A stretch of 64,000 nt of DNA from NCBI GenBank assembly GCA_022495995.1, contig JAFEMH010000981.1:434001-498000 (forward strand), given 5' to 3'. A program made the translations under genes and the position numbers. The notes beneath the pieces are model-generated. The model ran no database searches. It saw nothing but the letters and a program-made list of their open reading frames with translations, and was not told the origin of the DNA. Source of the stretch: Adenophora triphylla var. japonica. Lineage: Eukaryota > Streptophyta > Magnoliopsida > Asterales > Campanulaceae. This document shows, one piece after another, positions 12,008-23,070 of the stretch (position 1 is its first letter; the number at the start of each line of letters is the position of its first letter).

Positions 12008-12295
12008 CTCCCTCCATCCCGTCCGAAAAGCCACAAAATGAATCTCACATGCAAATTAAGAAAAGTGATGTAGGAAAGAGAAAAAATTTAAATGTTGTGA
12101 GTATGAAAAATTAAATAGGAGAGAGAATGAGTGGGAGGAATAGTTAGGAAAGAAAATATTGTGAGTGTAAAAGTAAAGTAGGAAAGTGAATAAGTGGGTG
12201 GAATAGTAATAAAAACTTTCCTTTTTAAAAAAATGTCTTTGTAAATGGAACGCCCAAAATGAAAATTTGTGACTTTTCGAACGAAACGAAGGGAG
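12008..12295. mobile_element. Stowaway MITE
   Basis: CTCCCTCCATCCCGTCC at 12008 is inverted at the end (GAAACGAAGGGAG), flanked by TA. Block B has no Stowaway at the matching point near 60450, where a different element (60454-60606) went in nearby. The preceding 11758-12007 is shared with 60213-60452 and is non-coding. Confidence 0.88.
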
Positions 12296-12379
12296 TATAA
12301 GTTTATTGATTTTTTGTGCGTCCCAATGTATATTCAATTATTATATTAATTGATGTTTTTAGCGTCCTAATACAAATTA

Positions 12380-13237
12380 CTCCCTCCTTCCCGTTACAAT
12401 TCATACGATTACTATTCACGCGTAGATTAAAGAAAAAAATAATGATATAAATGTTGTGAGTGTAAAAGTAAAATAGGAGAGAGAATGAGTGGAGTGAATT
12501 AGACATATCCAAATAGAACCGGGAACCGATGGAACCGGCGGGTAGAATCGGAATCGAGAATCGGCGAGAACCGGGAACCGCCGAAACCGGGAACCGAACG
12601 TAACCGGAAATCGGGTTGAAATGGTTCGAATGCGAATCCACCATATTGGGAACCGAGGAACCGGCGGAACCGGGAACCGGTGGTTTCGGAACCGGGAACC
12701 GGGAATCGGCGGTTCCGGAACCGGGAACCGGGAACCGGCGATTGATCAAGGTAAGTTAAATGTAATATTTAGCATTTATTTAGTATTTGTACTTGTAGTG
12801 TAGTGTTGTTTTATTTAAATTAGACTAGAATTTAGATAAATGTTGTAATATTTAGCGTCTTTACTGTCTTAAGAGGTTTGGATTAAAAAAAAAAAGTTAG
12901 ATGGTGATGGAACCGGTGAAACCGTTGGAACCGGAACCGGAATCGGCGGATAGAACCGGGAACCGGGAACCAGATTAATATGGTTCGAATACGGTTCTCG
13001 CTATTTGGGAACCGGGAACCGGCGGTTCCGAAATCGGGAACCGAAACCGAAACCGAAACCGTTTGAACATGTCTAGAGTGAATAGTAAATTATAATGGTG
13101 TTGTGAGTATTAAAATAATGTAGGAGAGAGAATGAGTGGAGGGAATAGTGATAAAAACTTTTCTTTTTAGGAAGTGTGTGATTTGTAGTGGGACGCCCAA
13201 AAAGAAAAGTGTGTGATTTGTAATGGGACGGAGGGAG
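12380..13237. mobile_element. Stowaway MITE split by a hAT-type element
   Basis: CTCCCTCCTTCCCGTT at 12380 and AATGGGACGGAGGGAG ending at 13237 are the terminal inverted repeats, with TA on both sides. Removing 12500-13075 plus one 8-bp duplication leaves a normal-length Stowaway of about 275 bp. Block B lacks it near 60695. Confidence 0.88.
12500..13075. mobile_element. hAT-type non-autonomous element nested in the Stowaway
   Basis: Ends TAGACATATCCAAA and, inverted, TAGACATGTTCAAACGG are flanked by a perfect 8-bp duplication GAGTGAAT (12492-12499 and 13076-13083). Both subterminal zones are packed with AACCGGGAACCGG words in many phases, a likely transposase-binding pattern. No coding sequence is seen. 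Confidence 0.85.
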
Positions 13238-14290
13238 TACACATTTTCTAAATTAAAAATATTTTATTACTTTTATATTAATAATATATTAATAAGACCC
13301 ACGTGTAATATTTACAACAATAATATTATTTTCTATCTAACTTTCTCTATTATATCTCATTTTTCATACTCACAACACTTAATTCACCAATAATTTTCTT
13401 AATTTCTGTGCAAATAGTAAGTGTGTAATTTAGAACGGAAATAATTCTTTTTGTTTAAGACGCCGTCCTAAAACACTTGTCATTTAAATATTAACTAGGA
13501 ATCTTTATTATTGTTTGTCAAGTATATTATTAATTACTTAGATAATTGAATAATTCTAAAACTAATCTCTATAGTTATTATAAAAATATTTTATCACTCG
13601 AAAGGAGCCACGAAGGTAGTTTCTATAATCTACATACATATAATATCACAATTTCGTCACGAAAATCAAACAACAATAATTAGTTAATTATTTGGACAAT
13701 ATAAGTACATTGGTACATGAGAGAATGCAAAACTTAAAAAAAATAACAAATTAAATTTTGAAAAAGCATAATAGAGTTATATACGAATCAATAATCATTA
13801 CTAATTTAATCTTTATTCAAAATCATATTTAATTTAGTTTTGGTTTATTTCATTTTCACTTTTGAATCATAAAACTTAACTCCGTTAATTTTCCATTACA
13901 TTTTCGTTAAAACGATAACAAAAAGACATGTTGTTTTGTTGTTTTTAATGATAAAAACATGACCTTTTAGAAATTTAATGGAGTTGTCACTTTCTGACAG
14001 AAAGTTAACGAAAATAGTCATTTTTCGTTACAAACTTACCAGATTCAAAATTTTCTATAAAATATTTTATGGGATTGACAGATTTTAACTGTTTTTCAGT
14101 TTTAAACTTAACAGAATTTTCAAGCCTTGTTTCAATGGATGTGTCACTTGAGAAGAGACTATATGATTTCTATAAATTGAGGAACAATCTTATCAATTCA
14201 TTCACTCAAATTTAAAGGAAGATATACTCATAGTATTCTTTTGTTGTTCTCTTTTTTAAAATAATATATTTTGATAAAGTCTAAGATTTT
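13238..14290. other. AT-rich host flank shared by blocks A and B, no gene seen
   Basis: This stretch matches 60700-62170 in block B, which has an extra 61310-61720 piece. Only short open frames occur. It ends in GATAAAGTCTAAG, where the copia element entered. Confidence 0.7.
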
Positions 14291-15250
14291 TGTTGGAAAA
14301 ATAATGTGTTTTGAAGGAAATTAATGATTTAATTTCTAAAGGGTAATTTTGTCAAATTACTCAAGTGGTTAGTATGTTTGTGAAATAAAGATTTATTTGT
14401 CCAAAATGGTTTTTGGATGAAGTAAATATAAATACTCAAGGGATTTGGCCCACTTATGGCTAATAAATTTTGATTTTGTAAATCAAAATTGATTTTGGAT
14501 TTTACTGAGGTGCTCGGCCGAGCAGAGTGTTAACTCGGCCGAGCATAGCATGGCAGTAAGTCATAAGTTTCTGGAAAGCCATGCTCGGCCGAGGCAATGC
14601 CTTGCTCGGCCGAGCAGAGCCTTGCTTCTGGCGAGCAGCTATAAGACTCTACCGAGCGCATCCCGAGCAAGAATGACTCGATTTAATTCCAAATTGTAAC
14701 CTTTTGAAATGAATATCAAAACCGAAAATGAGTTGATATTTTCGCTTTAATGGAGTTTATTTTCAGATTAATTGTTATTAATCTCATATTAAATCCAAAT
14801 ATTCATGGTTGATTTCAAAAGCTTTATAATGGATTTTGAAATCGCTGAAAAAAAAAAAAAAAAAAACTTTTGGAAAAGCTTTATACACAAACTCAAGCTA
14901 AGAAAAGATTACTTTCTCCAAAGAAATCCTCCTCCATTCTCTTGTTGCATATTGTTGCTTCTTCTCTTGGCCTCCTTGCATTTGTTTACAAAGAAGAGGT
15001 GATCTAGTCCAAATACAATTCAACTCGCGGAACTTAGGTGCAAAGTGCCCCCGGTCCGAACGTTCTATCCTCGGGAGACAAGCGACTCAAGAAATCTCAA
15101 GCACACCTCGGTGAGGAGTCGAATATGTCTTAAGGAGACAAAGTGATTTCATCGGGCTCGTGCGTAATTTCACAACTTTCTCCTTTGTATTTTCTGTTTT
15201 TGTCATTTAATTTGTATTAATTTTTCTCAGAATTGTACACTCTTGCTACA
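14291..15250 (+). repeat. 5' LTR of the copia element
   Basis: The 960-bp LTR has a TATA-like ATATAAATACT at about 14427 and a cluster of CTCGGCCGAG palindromes at about 14510-14620. It is nearly identical to the 3' LTR up to about 14620, then differs at many small sites, mostly where the 3' copy has CAG or CTG. Confidence 0.93.
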
Positions 15251-15252
15251 AT

Positions 15253-15264
15253 CTTAAGACATAT
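15253..15264 (+). promoter_or_regulatory. Non-canonical primer-binding region complementary to the LTR
   Basis: CTTAAGACATAT, starting 2 nt after the 5' LTR, is the perfect 12-nt complement of ATATGTCTTAAG at 15123-15134 in the LTR (also near 20738 in the 3' LTR). No match to the initiator tRNA-Met 3' end is present. Self-priming is an inference. Confidence 0.35.
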
Positions 15265-15329
15265 CCTAATCGAGGGAGTGTCGATTACGCTTGAAAAACA
15301 GAAATTTAACTTGGTTGTTGTGTTTCGTA

Positions 15330-16470
15330 TGGCGACGAACAACAACAACGCTGAGACCCAAGTTGGACCCCAAGTGGAAACCCAAACTAATTCCCAAACC
15401 GGAAATGGAAGTGGCTCTAAGACTCGTGATTAATAATCCTCATACAATTCATATCCCGAGCCCCTCATGCGGAAAAACCCGAGAAGTTTGTTGGCCACGA
15501 CTTTAAGCGTTGGCAACAAAAGATGCTTTTCTACCTCACTACCTTGCACTTGGCAAGATATCTCGAAAGAAGATATGCCAAAGGTGAGCGAAGGAGAAAC
15601 CGATGTTACAACCTCGCCGCGGTTGAAACATGGAAGCATGGGGAGTACTTGTGCAGAAATTACGTCCTCAATTCGCTTTCGCATTCTCTCTATAACGTGT
15701 TTAATGAGAAGAAAACCGCAAAGGAATTGTGGGGGTCGTTGGACCACAAATATAAAATTGAGGATGCGGGAACAAAGAAGTTCATTGTTGCCCGTTTCCT
15801 TGATTTTAAGATGGTGGACAACAAGAGTGTGAAAGCTCAAGTGGATGAGTTTCAAACAATTCTGCACGAGATTCATGCTGAAGGTATGGTTATAAGTGAA
15901 AGCTTCCAAGTGGCCGCAATCATTGAAAAATTACCTCCATCTTGGAATGATTTCAAGAACTACCTTACGCATAAGCGAAAGGAAATGGATGTGGAAGGAA
16001 TTATCCTTCGTTTGAGTATTGAAGAGAACAATCGAGTTACCGAAAACAAGTTTGTTTCTAGTGTGGCTAAGGCCAATGTGGTGGAGCATGGTGAAAGCTC
16101 CAAAGGGAAACGGTTTGGAAAGGGAAAAGGGAAGGTTGTGACAACTTCCAAGAATTCCCACTTGGGACCAAAAGGTGGTGTTTCCAAGAAGAAGTTCGAA
16201 GGAACTTGTTATAATTGTGGCGGTCAAGGCCACAAGGCTCATGCTTGCAAGTTGCCTAAGAAGGCTCGTGAGGCCAACATGGTGGAAGGCATTGCTAGAG
16301 ACGTGTCCGAGATGCACCTCGGCACTGTGATTTCCGAGGTGAATTTGGTGGGTTCAAACCCAAATCAATGGTGGATTGACACCGGCGCCACTAGACATGT
16401 GTGCTCCAATAGAGACATGTTTAGTGCTTTTGTTGCTAAGGATGGCGAGAAGCTATTCATGGGGAATTCA
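15330..16470 (+). pseudogene. copia gag and protease region (frame-broken)
   Basis: The likely start is ATG 15330 (MATNNNNAETQ). The frame is lost near 15425 and again near 15465, then runs open through a UBN2-type gag (HDFKRWQQKMLFYLT onward) to a CCHC zinc knuckle CYNCGGQGHKAHAC at 16207-16248. The aspartic protease start WWIDTGATRHVC follows at 16369, with catalytic Asp at 16378. A further single-base loss near 16470 throws the frame before the rest of protease. Gag would package the element RNA, and the knuckle binds it. Confidence 0.85.
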
Positions 16471-19390
16471 CCACCTCCGAGATCAAAGGAGAAGGAAAAG
16501 TGGTTTTGAAGATGACATCCGGGAAGGAGTTGACTCTCAACAACGTGCTTTATGTGTCCGATATCCGGAAGAACTTGGTGTCCGGATCGCTTTTGATAAA
16601 GCATGGATTTCGTATTGTGTTTGAGTCCAATGTAGTCACTTTGTCTAAGAGTGGTATGTTTGTAGGCAAAGGTTATGTCAATGATGGACTGTTTAAGCTA
16701 AGTGTAATGGTTGTTAAGGCGAAAGCTAATGATATGAATATCTCTTCCGTTTACTTGCTTGAGTCATCTAATTTGTGGCATGGTAGACTTGGTCATGTTA
16801 ATTTTGATTCTATACGTCGTTTGACAAAAGCAAATTCTATTCCAAAGTTTAAAGTTGATTGTAAACAAAAATGTGAAATTTGTGTAGAAGCAAAATTAAC
16901 AAGAAAGTCATTCCCATCCGTTGAAAGACATAGTGAACCACTTGAATTGGTTCACACGGACTTATGTGATTTTAAATCAACACAAACACGGGGCGGCAAT
17001 AAGTACTTCATGACTTTTGTAGATGATGGCACAAAGTATTGCTATGTGTATCTTCTAAAAAGTAAAGATGAAGCTATAGAGAAGTTTACTCTATATAAAA
17101 ATGAAGTTGAGAATCAATTAAACCGGAAAATTAAGGTGCTAAAAAGTGATAAAGGTGGTGAATATGAATCTCCATTTGAAGCAATTTGTGCTCAAAGTGG
17201 AATTAAACATATTACCTCGGCACCTTATACACCCCAACAAAACGGTGTTGCCGAAAGGAAAAATCGGACATTGAAAGAAATGATGAATGCCATGTTATTG
17301 AGTTCGGGATTACCGGATAACATGTGGGGGGAAGCCGTGTTGTCGGCTAACTACGTGTTAAACAAAATACCCCGAAAGAAACAAGACAAAACTCCTTATG
17401 AACTATGGCATGGAAGAATGCCAAGTTATAAACACTTGAAAGTGTGGGGGTGTCTTGCAAAGGTAGCCATACCTCCTCCTAAAAAGGTGAAAATTGGACC
17501 AAAAACCGTTGATTGCATATTCATTGGATATGCACATAACAAGAGTGCTTATAGATTTCTTGTGTATGAGTCGAAAATTGATGCTATACACAAAAATACT
17601 ATAATGGAATCTGTGAACGTATCGTTTTTTGAGAATATATTCCCGTGTAAGTCAAGAAATGAGGCAAGCTCATCGACTAGGGTAATAGATTCAATAGAAG
17701 ACGAACATGTTCAAGATGAAAGAGAAGAAGAAGAGGTAGAACCTCGACGGAGCAAAAGAGCTAGGATTGAAAAATCCTATGGTCCGGACTTTCTAACCTA
17801 TATGGTAGAAAGCGAACCACAAAGTTACAAAGAAGCCGTTAGCTCTTCGGAAGGACCTTTGTGGAAGGAAGCAATTAAAAGTGAAATTGATTCCATTTTG
17901 CAGAATCACACATGGGAACTAGCGGACCTTCCTCCGGGAAGTAAAACACTAGGATATAGGTGGATTTTCAAAAGAAAAATGAAAGCGGACGGATTACTCG
18001 ATAAGTACAAGGCCCGACTTGTAATTAAAGGTTACGTACGTAAAGAAGGCCTAGACTATTTTGACACGTATTCTCCGGTCACGAGAATAACGTCAATAAG
18101 AGTTGTACTTGCAATTGCCGCATTGAGAAATCTTGAAATACATCAAATGGATGTAAAAACAAATTTTCTAAATGGAGATTTAGAAGAGGAGATTTACATG
18201 GAACAACCCGAGGGGTTTGTTTCACATGGACAAGAAAAGAAGGTGTGCAAATTAGTAAGGTCATTGTATGGCTTGAAACAAGCACCAAAACAAAGTGGCA
18301 TCGAAATTTGATAATGCTATGATGCAAAGTGGATTTAAGATAAATGAGTGTGACAAATGTGTCTATACTAAAACCACGGAAAATGGCTATGTCATTTTGT
18401 GTCTTTATGTAGACGACATGCTTATCATAGGGAGTTGTGATAAGATGATCAAATCCACGAAAGACATGTTGAATTCGAAATTTGACATGAAAGATATGGG
18501 ACTTCATGGATGTAATCCTTGGAGTTAAAATTTCTAGAATATCCAATGGACTTGTGTTAAGTCAATCTCATTATGTGGATAAAATTCTTGAGAAATTTAG
18601 CAAGGATGACCATGGAATAGCGAGTACTCCAATTGACCCGAATCTTCATCTATCAAAGAATAGAGATGAACCGGTGTCTCAATTAGAGTATTCGAGAGTT
18701 ATTGGAAGTCTAATGTACTTGATGAGTTGTACTAGGCCGGATATTGCTTATACGGTTAGCAAGTTAAGCCGGTACACAAGTAATCCCGAACAAATCATTC
18801 GAAGGGTATAGTGAGAGTACTAAGGTACTTAAGATATACTCGTGATTTTGGATTACATTACACTAGACATCCAAAGTGTGATAGAAGGATATAGTGATGC
18901 TAATTGGATATCGATATCAAAGACTCAAGGTCTACAAGTGGATATTTATTCACTTTAGCAAAAAGTGCCTATATCATGGAAATCTTCTAAGCAGACTGTT
19001 ATAGCCAGATCAACCATGGAATCTGAGTTTATAGCATTAGATAAATGTGGTGAAGAAGCCGAATGGCTACGCCAATTTCTAGAAGATATTCCAAGATGGG
19101 AAAAGCCCGTGCCCGCAATTAGTGTACATTGCGATAGCCAATCAATGATTGGTAGTGGCACAAAGTCATATGTATAATGGTAAGTCTAGACATATACGTC
19201 GAAGACATAATACCATTAAACAACTACTTCGCAATCGGCACCATATCTATCGACTATGTAAGGTCAAAAGATAATTTGGCGGATCCGCTAACCAAAGGGT
19301 TAAGTAAAGAGATAGTTGCAAGGTTGACATTGGGAATGGGTTTAAAGCCTCGAGAAGTTGAACGCAATGAAAACCCAACCTACTTGACTC
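16471..19390 (+). pseudogene. copia pol: integrase, reverse transcriptase, RNase H (frame-broken)
   Basis: One frame is open from about 16500 to 18311. It shows the integrase zinc region LWHGRLGHVNF and CEIC, the catalytic core (HTDLCDF, KSDKGGEYES, GVAERKNRTL), then reverse transcriptase (KARLVIKGY, MDVKTNFLNGDL). The frame shifts near 18300, after which YVDDMLIIG carries the catalytic aspartates. It shifts again near 18515 and 18810. RNase H ([19 protein letters not shown]) is open at 18965-19170, with the tail DNLADPLTKGL near 19275. At least four shifts are needed to read the whole. The remaining 19430-19890 is untranslated leader to the 3' LTR. Confidence 0.9.
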
Positions 19391-19891
19391 CGGAGATCCC
19401 AAGATCTAGGTTCAAAGGGACAACCTAACCGTTAATAGACTCAGAAGCGCCACCGCGGGGTCAACCCTATACTCATTCCGTAAAGTGACATCCCGAGATG
19501 AATGAGGTTAAGCCTAAGGCTTTTAATGATTCTTATGTGAAGTATGATTACTTAAAAGAATCACCTATGTGAGAAAGAAGTAGAGGCCGCTTCGAGAAGA
19601 ATTGTGTGAGGCTCAATTCTTAGACCTTCTCACGTAACTGTGCATTGTGATCCAGGGCCATGAATGGACACAAATGAGAGCTGAATTGTGTTAGGGCGAT
19701 ACCTGTGTAAAGTATATGATAGGCTACACAAAAAGCTAGCGCTCAAGGACATCGTGTCTACTGTTTAGCGAGTAGAGTAAATATGCTTTTACAAGGGAAG
19801 GTTCAAAGGGCAAACCCCTACCTATCCTATGCAGGTTTTCGACTGCCGGACTTTATCACCTATCCTCATGAATTTCCTTCATGTGGGGGAT

Positions 19892-20450
19892 TGTTGGAAA
19901 AATAATGTGTTTTGAAGGAAATTAATGGTTTAATTTCTAAAGGGTAATTTTGTCAAATTACTCAAGTGGTTAGTATGTTTGTGAAATAAAGATTTATTTG
20001 TCCAAAATGGTTTTTGGATGAAGTAAATATAAATACTCAAGGGATTTGGCCCACTTATGGCTAATAAATTTTGATTTTGTAAATCAAAATTGATTTTGGA
20101 TTTTACTGAGGTGCTCGGCCGAGCAGAGTGTTAACTCGGCCGAGCATAGCATGGCAGTAAGTCATAAGTTTCTGGAAAGCCATGCTCGGCCGAGGCAATG
20201 CCTTGCTCGGCCGAGCAGAGCCTTGCTCGGCCGAGCAGGCTATAAGACTCGGCCGAGCAGATCCTGAGCAGTTATGACTGATTTAATTCCAAATTGTAAC
20301 AGCTTTTGAAATGAATATCAAAACCGAAAATGAGTTGATATTTTCAGTTTTAATGGAGTTTATTTTCAGATTAATTGTTATTAATCTCATATTAAATCCA
20401 AATATTCATGGTTGATTTCAAAAGCTTTATAATGGATTTTGAAATCGCTG

Positions 20451-20488
<38 letters not shown>

Positions 20489-20868
20489 TTTGGAAAAGCT
20501 TTATACACAAACTCAAGCTAAGAAAAGATTACTTTCTCCAGCAAATCCTCCTCCATTCTCTTGTTGCATATTGTTGCTTCTTCTCTTGGCCTCCTTGCAT
20601 TTGTTTACAAAGAAGAGGTGATCTAGTCCAAATACAATTCAACTCGCCGGGAACTTAGGTGCAAAGTGCCCCCGGTCCGCACGTTCTATCCTGGGAGACA
20701 AGCGACTCAAGAAATCTCAAGCACACTCGGTGAGGAGTCGAATATGTCTTAAGGAGACAGTGATTTCATTGGGCTCGTGCAGAATTTCACAACTTTCTCC
20801 TTTGTATTTTCTGTTTTTGTCATTTAATTTGTATTAATTTTTCTGTAATTGTACACTCTTGTGCTACA
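19892..20868 (+). repeat. 3' LTR of the copia element
   Basis: The 977-bp copy has six CTCGGCCGAG palindromes, two more than the 5' LTR, and a longer poly-A run near 20450. It ends CTACA before the duplicated ATTTT. Confidence 0.93.
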
Positions 20869-20873
20869 ATTTT

Positions 20874-21958
20874 ATCTTAAAATCAACTAGCAATGAAAGA
20901 ATTAGCCTAGGATCTTTATACCCCCTCTCACACGTAGCCGATTTTTTGGGTTATGCGTGGACATATGATTGGGTGATGTGGGACTGGAAAATCGTGGCAT
21001 CTTTTGGGCTCACACGTGTAGAGAATCAACTCTGATAACATGATAAAGTCTGAGATTCTATCTCAAACCAATTGGCAATTAGTGCCTAGGCGGGGCCTAG
21101 GCGCCCTTAGGTGATGTCTTTTAGAACACTGATCTTTATATAGTCAATGTTTGACTAATTAATTTTATATGTGGGATAATTGCTAATTGGCAATAATATG
21201 AGTAACCCAAGATCTTTATATAGTCAATGCTTACTAATTATTTCCGGATCTGAGATGAATGCTCCAACATATTTCATTCAAGTTGCCGAGAATTTCTTAG
21301 TGCAAATTAGAAATTCGAAACTTTTATATCCTAGTAGACTATCGAAATATCAATGTACGCACCAAAGGAAGGATCGAAAATTTCTTAAAAAATATTTTAA
21401 TTACACATATGGTTTATACCCATAAAGAGTTACCATAAGAAAAGCTTTAATATAAATGAACGCAACAAAATAATGTTTTCTGGCTGCATTTTGTGTAACG
21501 TATGTCACTGGTAAAAAAGAAAAAAAAAACAATATTCACGTGTTTTGTGTATGTGTGTACGTGTTTTGTCACAAAACAAGTATTGTGTGTGTATGTGCAT
21601 GCGTGTGTGTCTCTTAAAGAGAAGAGGGAGGGAGGGAGGGAGAGAGAGAGAGAGAGAGAGAGAGTGAGAGCACCTTAATGTGTAGGAACGTGAACAAGGG
21701 GTAAGAGAAAGTGTAATTTTGTGTGGGATAAAGTTGTGTATTTATAGACGTAGTTTTGGTGATTGTTGAAAGTTACATATTCATAAATATTACACACATT
21801 TAAGAAAATCAAATAAATAATCACTTTTGGAAATAACATATAGACTCACGATATGTACGTACACCGTATATTTTTTTTCCCCCCTCACTTATTTCCTCTG
21901 TTTTAATGCGACTCAATTTTCGATCTACTTAGGATGTTGTTAGTTTATTAACATGAGC

Positions 21959-21964
<6 letters not shown>
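20874..21964. other. Host flank shared with block B (62177-63127), no gene seen
   Basis: This sequence resumes exactly where 14290 stopped and matches block B closely, including TGATAAAGTCTGAGATT and a GA repeat at about 21640-21664 (62879-62920 in B). Open frames are short and not conserved between the two copies. Confidence 0.75.

Positions 21965-22018
<54 letters not shown>
21965..22018. repeat. TA microsatellite
   Basis: An uninterrupted TA run abuts a Stowaway element. It corresponds to the TA run at 63128-63212 in block B. Confidence 0.95.
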
Positions 22019-22019
<1 letters not shown>

Positions 22020-22314
22020 TCCTCCGTCCCATTAATAACTTCACTTTTGCCATTTTGGGTGTCCCATCAAAGCTTCACCTTTCCTTTTTTGGTAAAGAAT
22101 CTTTACTATTCCCTCCACTCATTCTCTCTCCTACATTATTTTAATACTCACAACACCATTATAATTTATTATTCCCTCCACTCATTCTCTCTCCTATTTT
22201 CAAATTTCTCTCTCCTATTTTCAAATTACACTCACAACATTTTTTCTTCCCACCCATTTTCTTAATTTGCGTGCCGAAGCCAAAATGGTGAAGTAAATAA
22301 TGGGACGGAGGGAG
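22019..22314. mobile_element. Stowaway MITE
   Basis: CTCCTCCGTCCCATTAAT (one C lost) at 22019 and ATGGGACGGAGGGAG ending at 22314 are inverted ends, with TA on both sides inside a TA tract. Confidence 0.88.
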
Positions 22315-22320
22315 TATATA

Positions 22321-22614
22321 CTCCCTCCGTCCACTTACATAGTTCACAGTTACTGTTCACGCGTGAATTAAGAAAAAAAATAATGATATAAATGTTGTGA
22401 GTGTAAAAGTAAAATAGGAGAGAGAATGAGTGGAGGGAATAGTAAATTATAATGGTGTTGTGAGTATTAAAATAATGTAGGAGAGAGAATGAGTGGGGTA
22501 GGGTTAATTTTTTAATAATAAAAACTTTCCATTTTGGGTAAAGAAACAAAGTGTGAAGTATGTAATTGGACGCCCAAAATAGAAAGTGTGAAGTATGTAA
22601 GTGGACGGAGGGAG
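22321..22614. mobile_element. Stowaway MITE
   Basis: CTCCCTCCGTCCACTTACAT at 22321 is inverted at the end (GTAAGTGGACGGAGGGAG). It lies 6 bp from the previous Stowaway, separated only by TA dinucleotides. Confidence 0.92.
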
Positions 22615-22624
22615 TATATATATA

Positions 22625-23031
<407 letters not shown>

Positions 23032-23070
23032 CACACACATACATATATACACACATATATATACATATAT

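Larger units (their letters stand above)
14291..20868 (+). mobile_element. Ty1/copia LTR retrotransposon, full length but frame-broken
   Basis: The 6578-bp element has LTRs at 14291-15250 and 19892-20868, both starting TGTTGG and ending CTACA. ATTTT is duplicated at 14286-14290 and 20869-20873. The uninterrupted host site is at about 62170-62180 in block B. Order is gag, protease, integrase, reverse transcriptase, RNase H, which defines copia. A purine-rich TGTGGGGGAT precedes the 3' LTR. The usual TGGTATCAGAGC primer-binding site is absent after the 5' LTR. Several frameshifts break gag and pol, so as read it could not make its own proteins. Confidence 0.96.

Noticed and set aside
15430..16604. 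Minus-strand frames of 75-159 codons across gag
   Set aside because: They are antisense shadows of the retrotransposon coding region, with no domain of their own.
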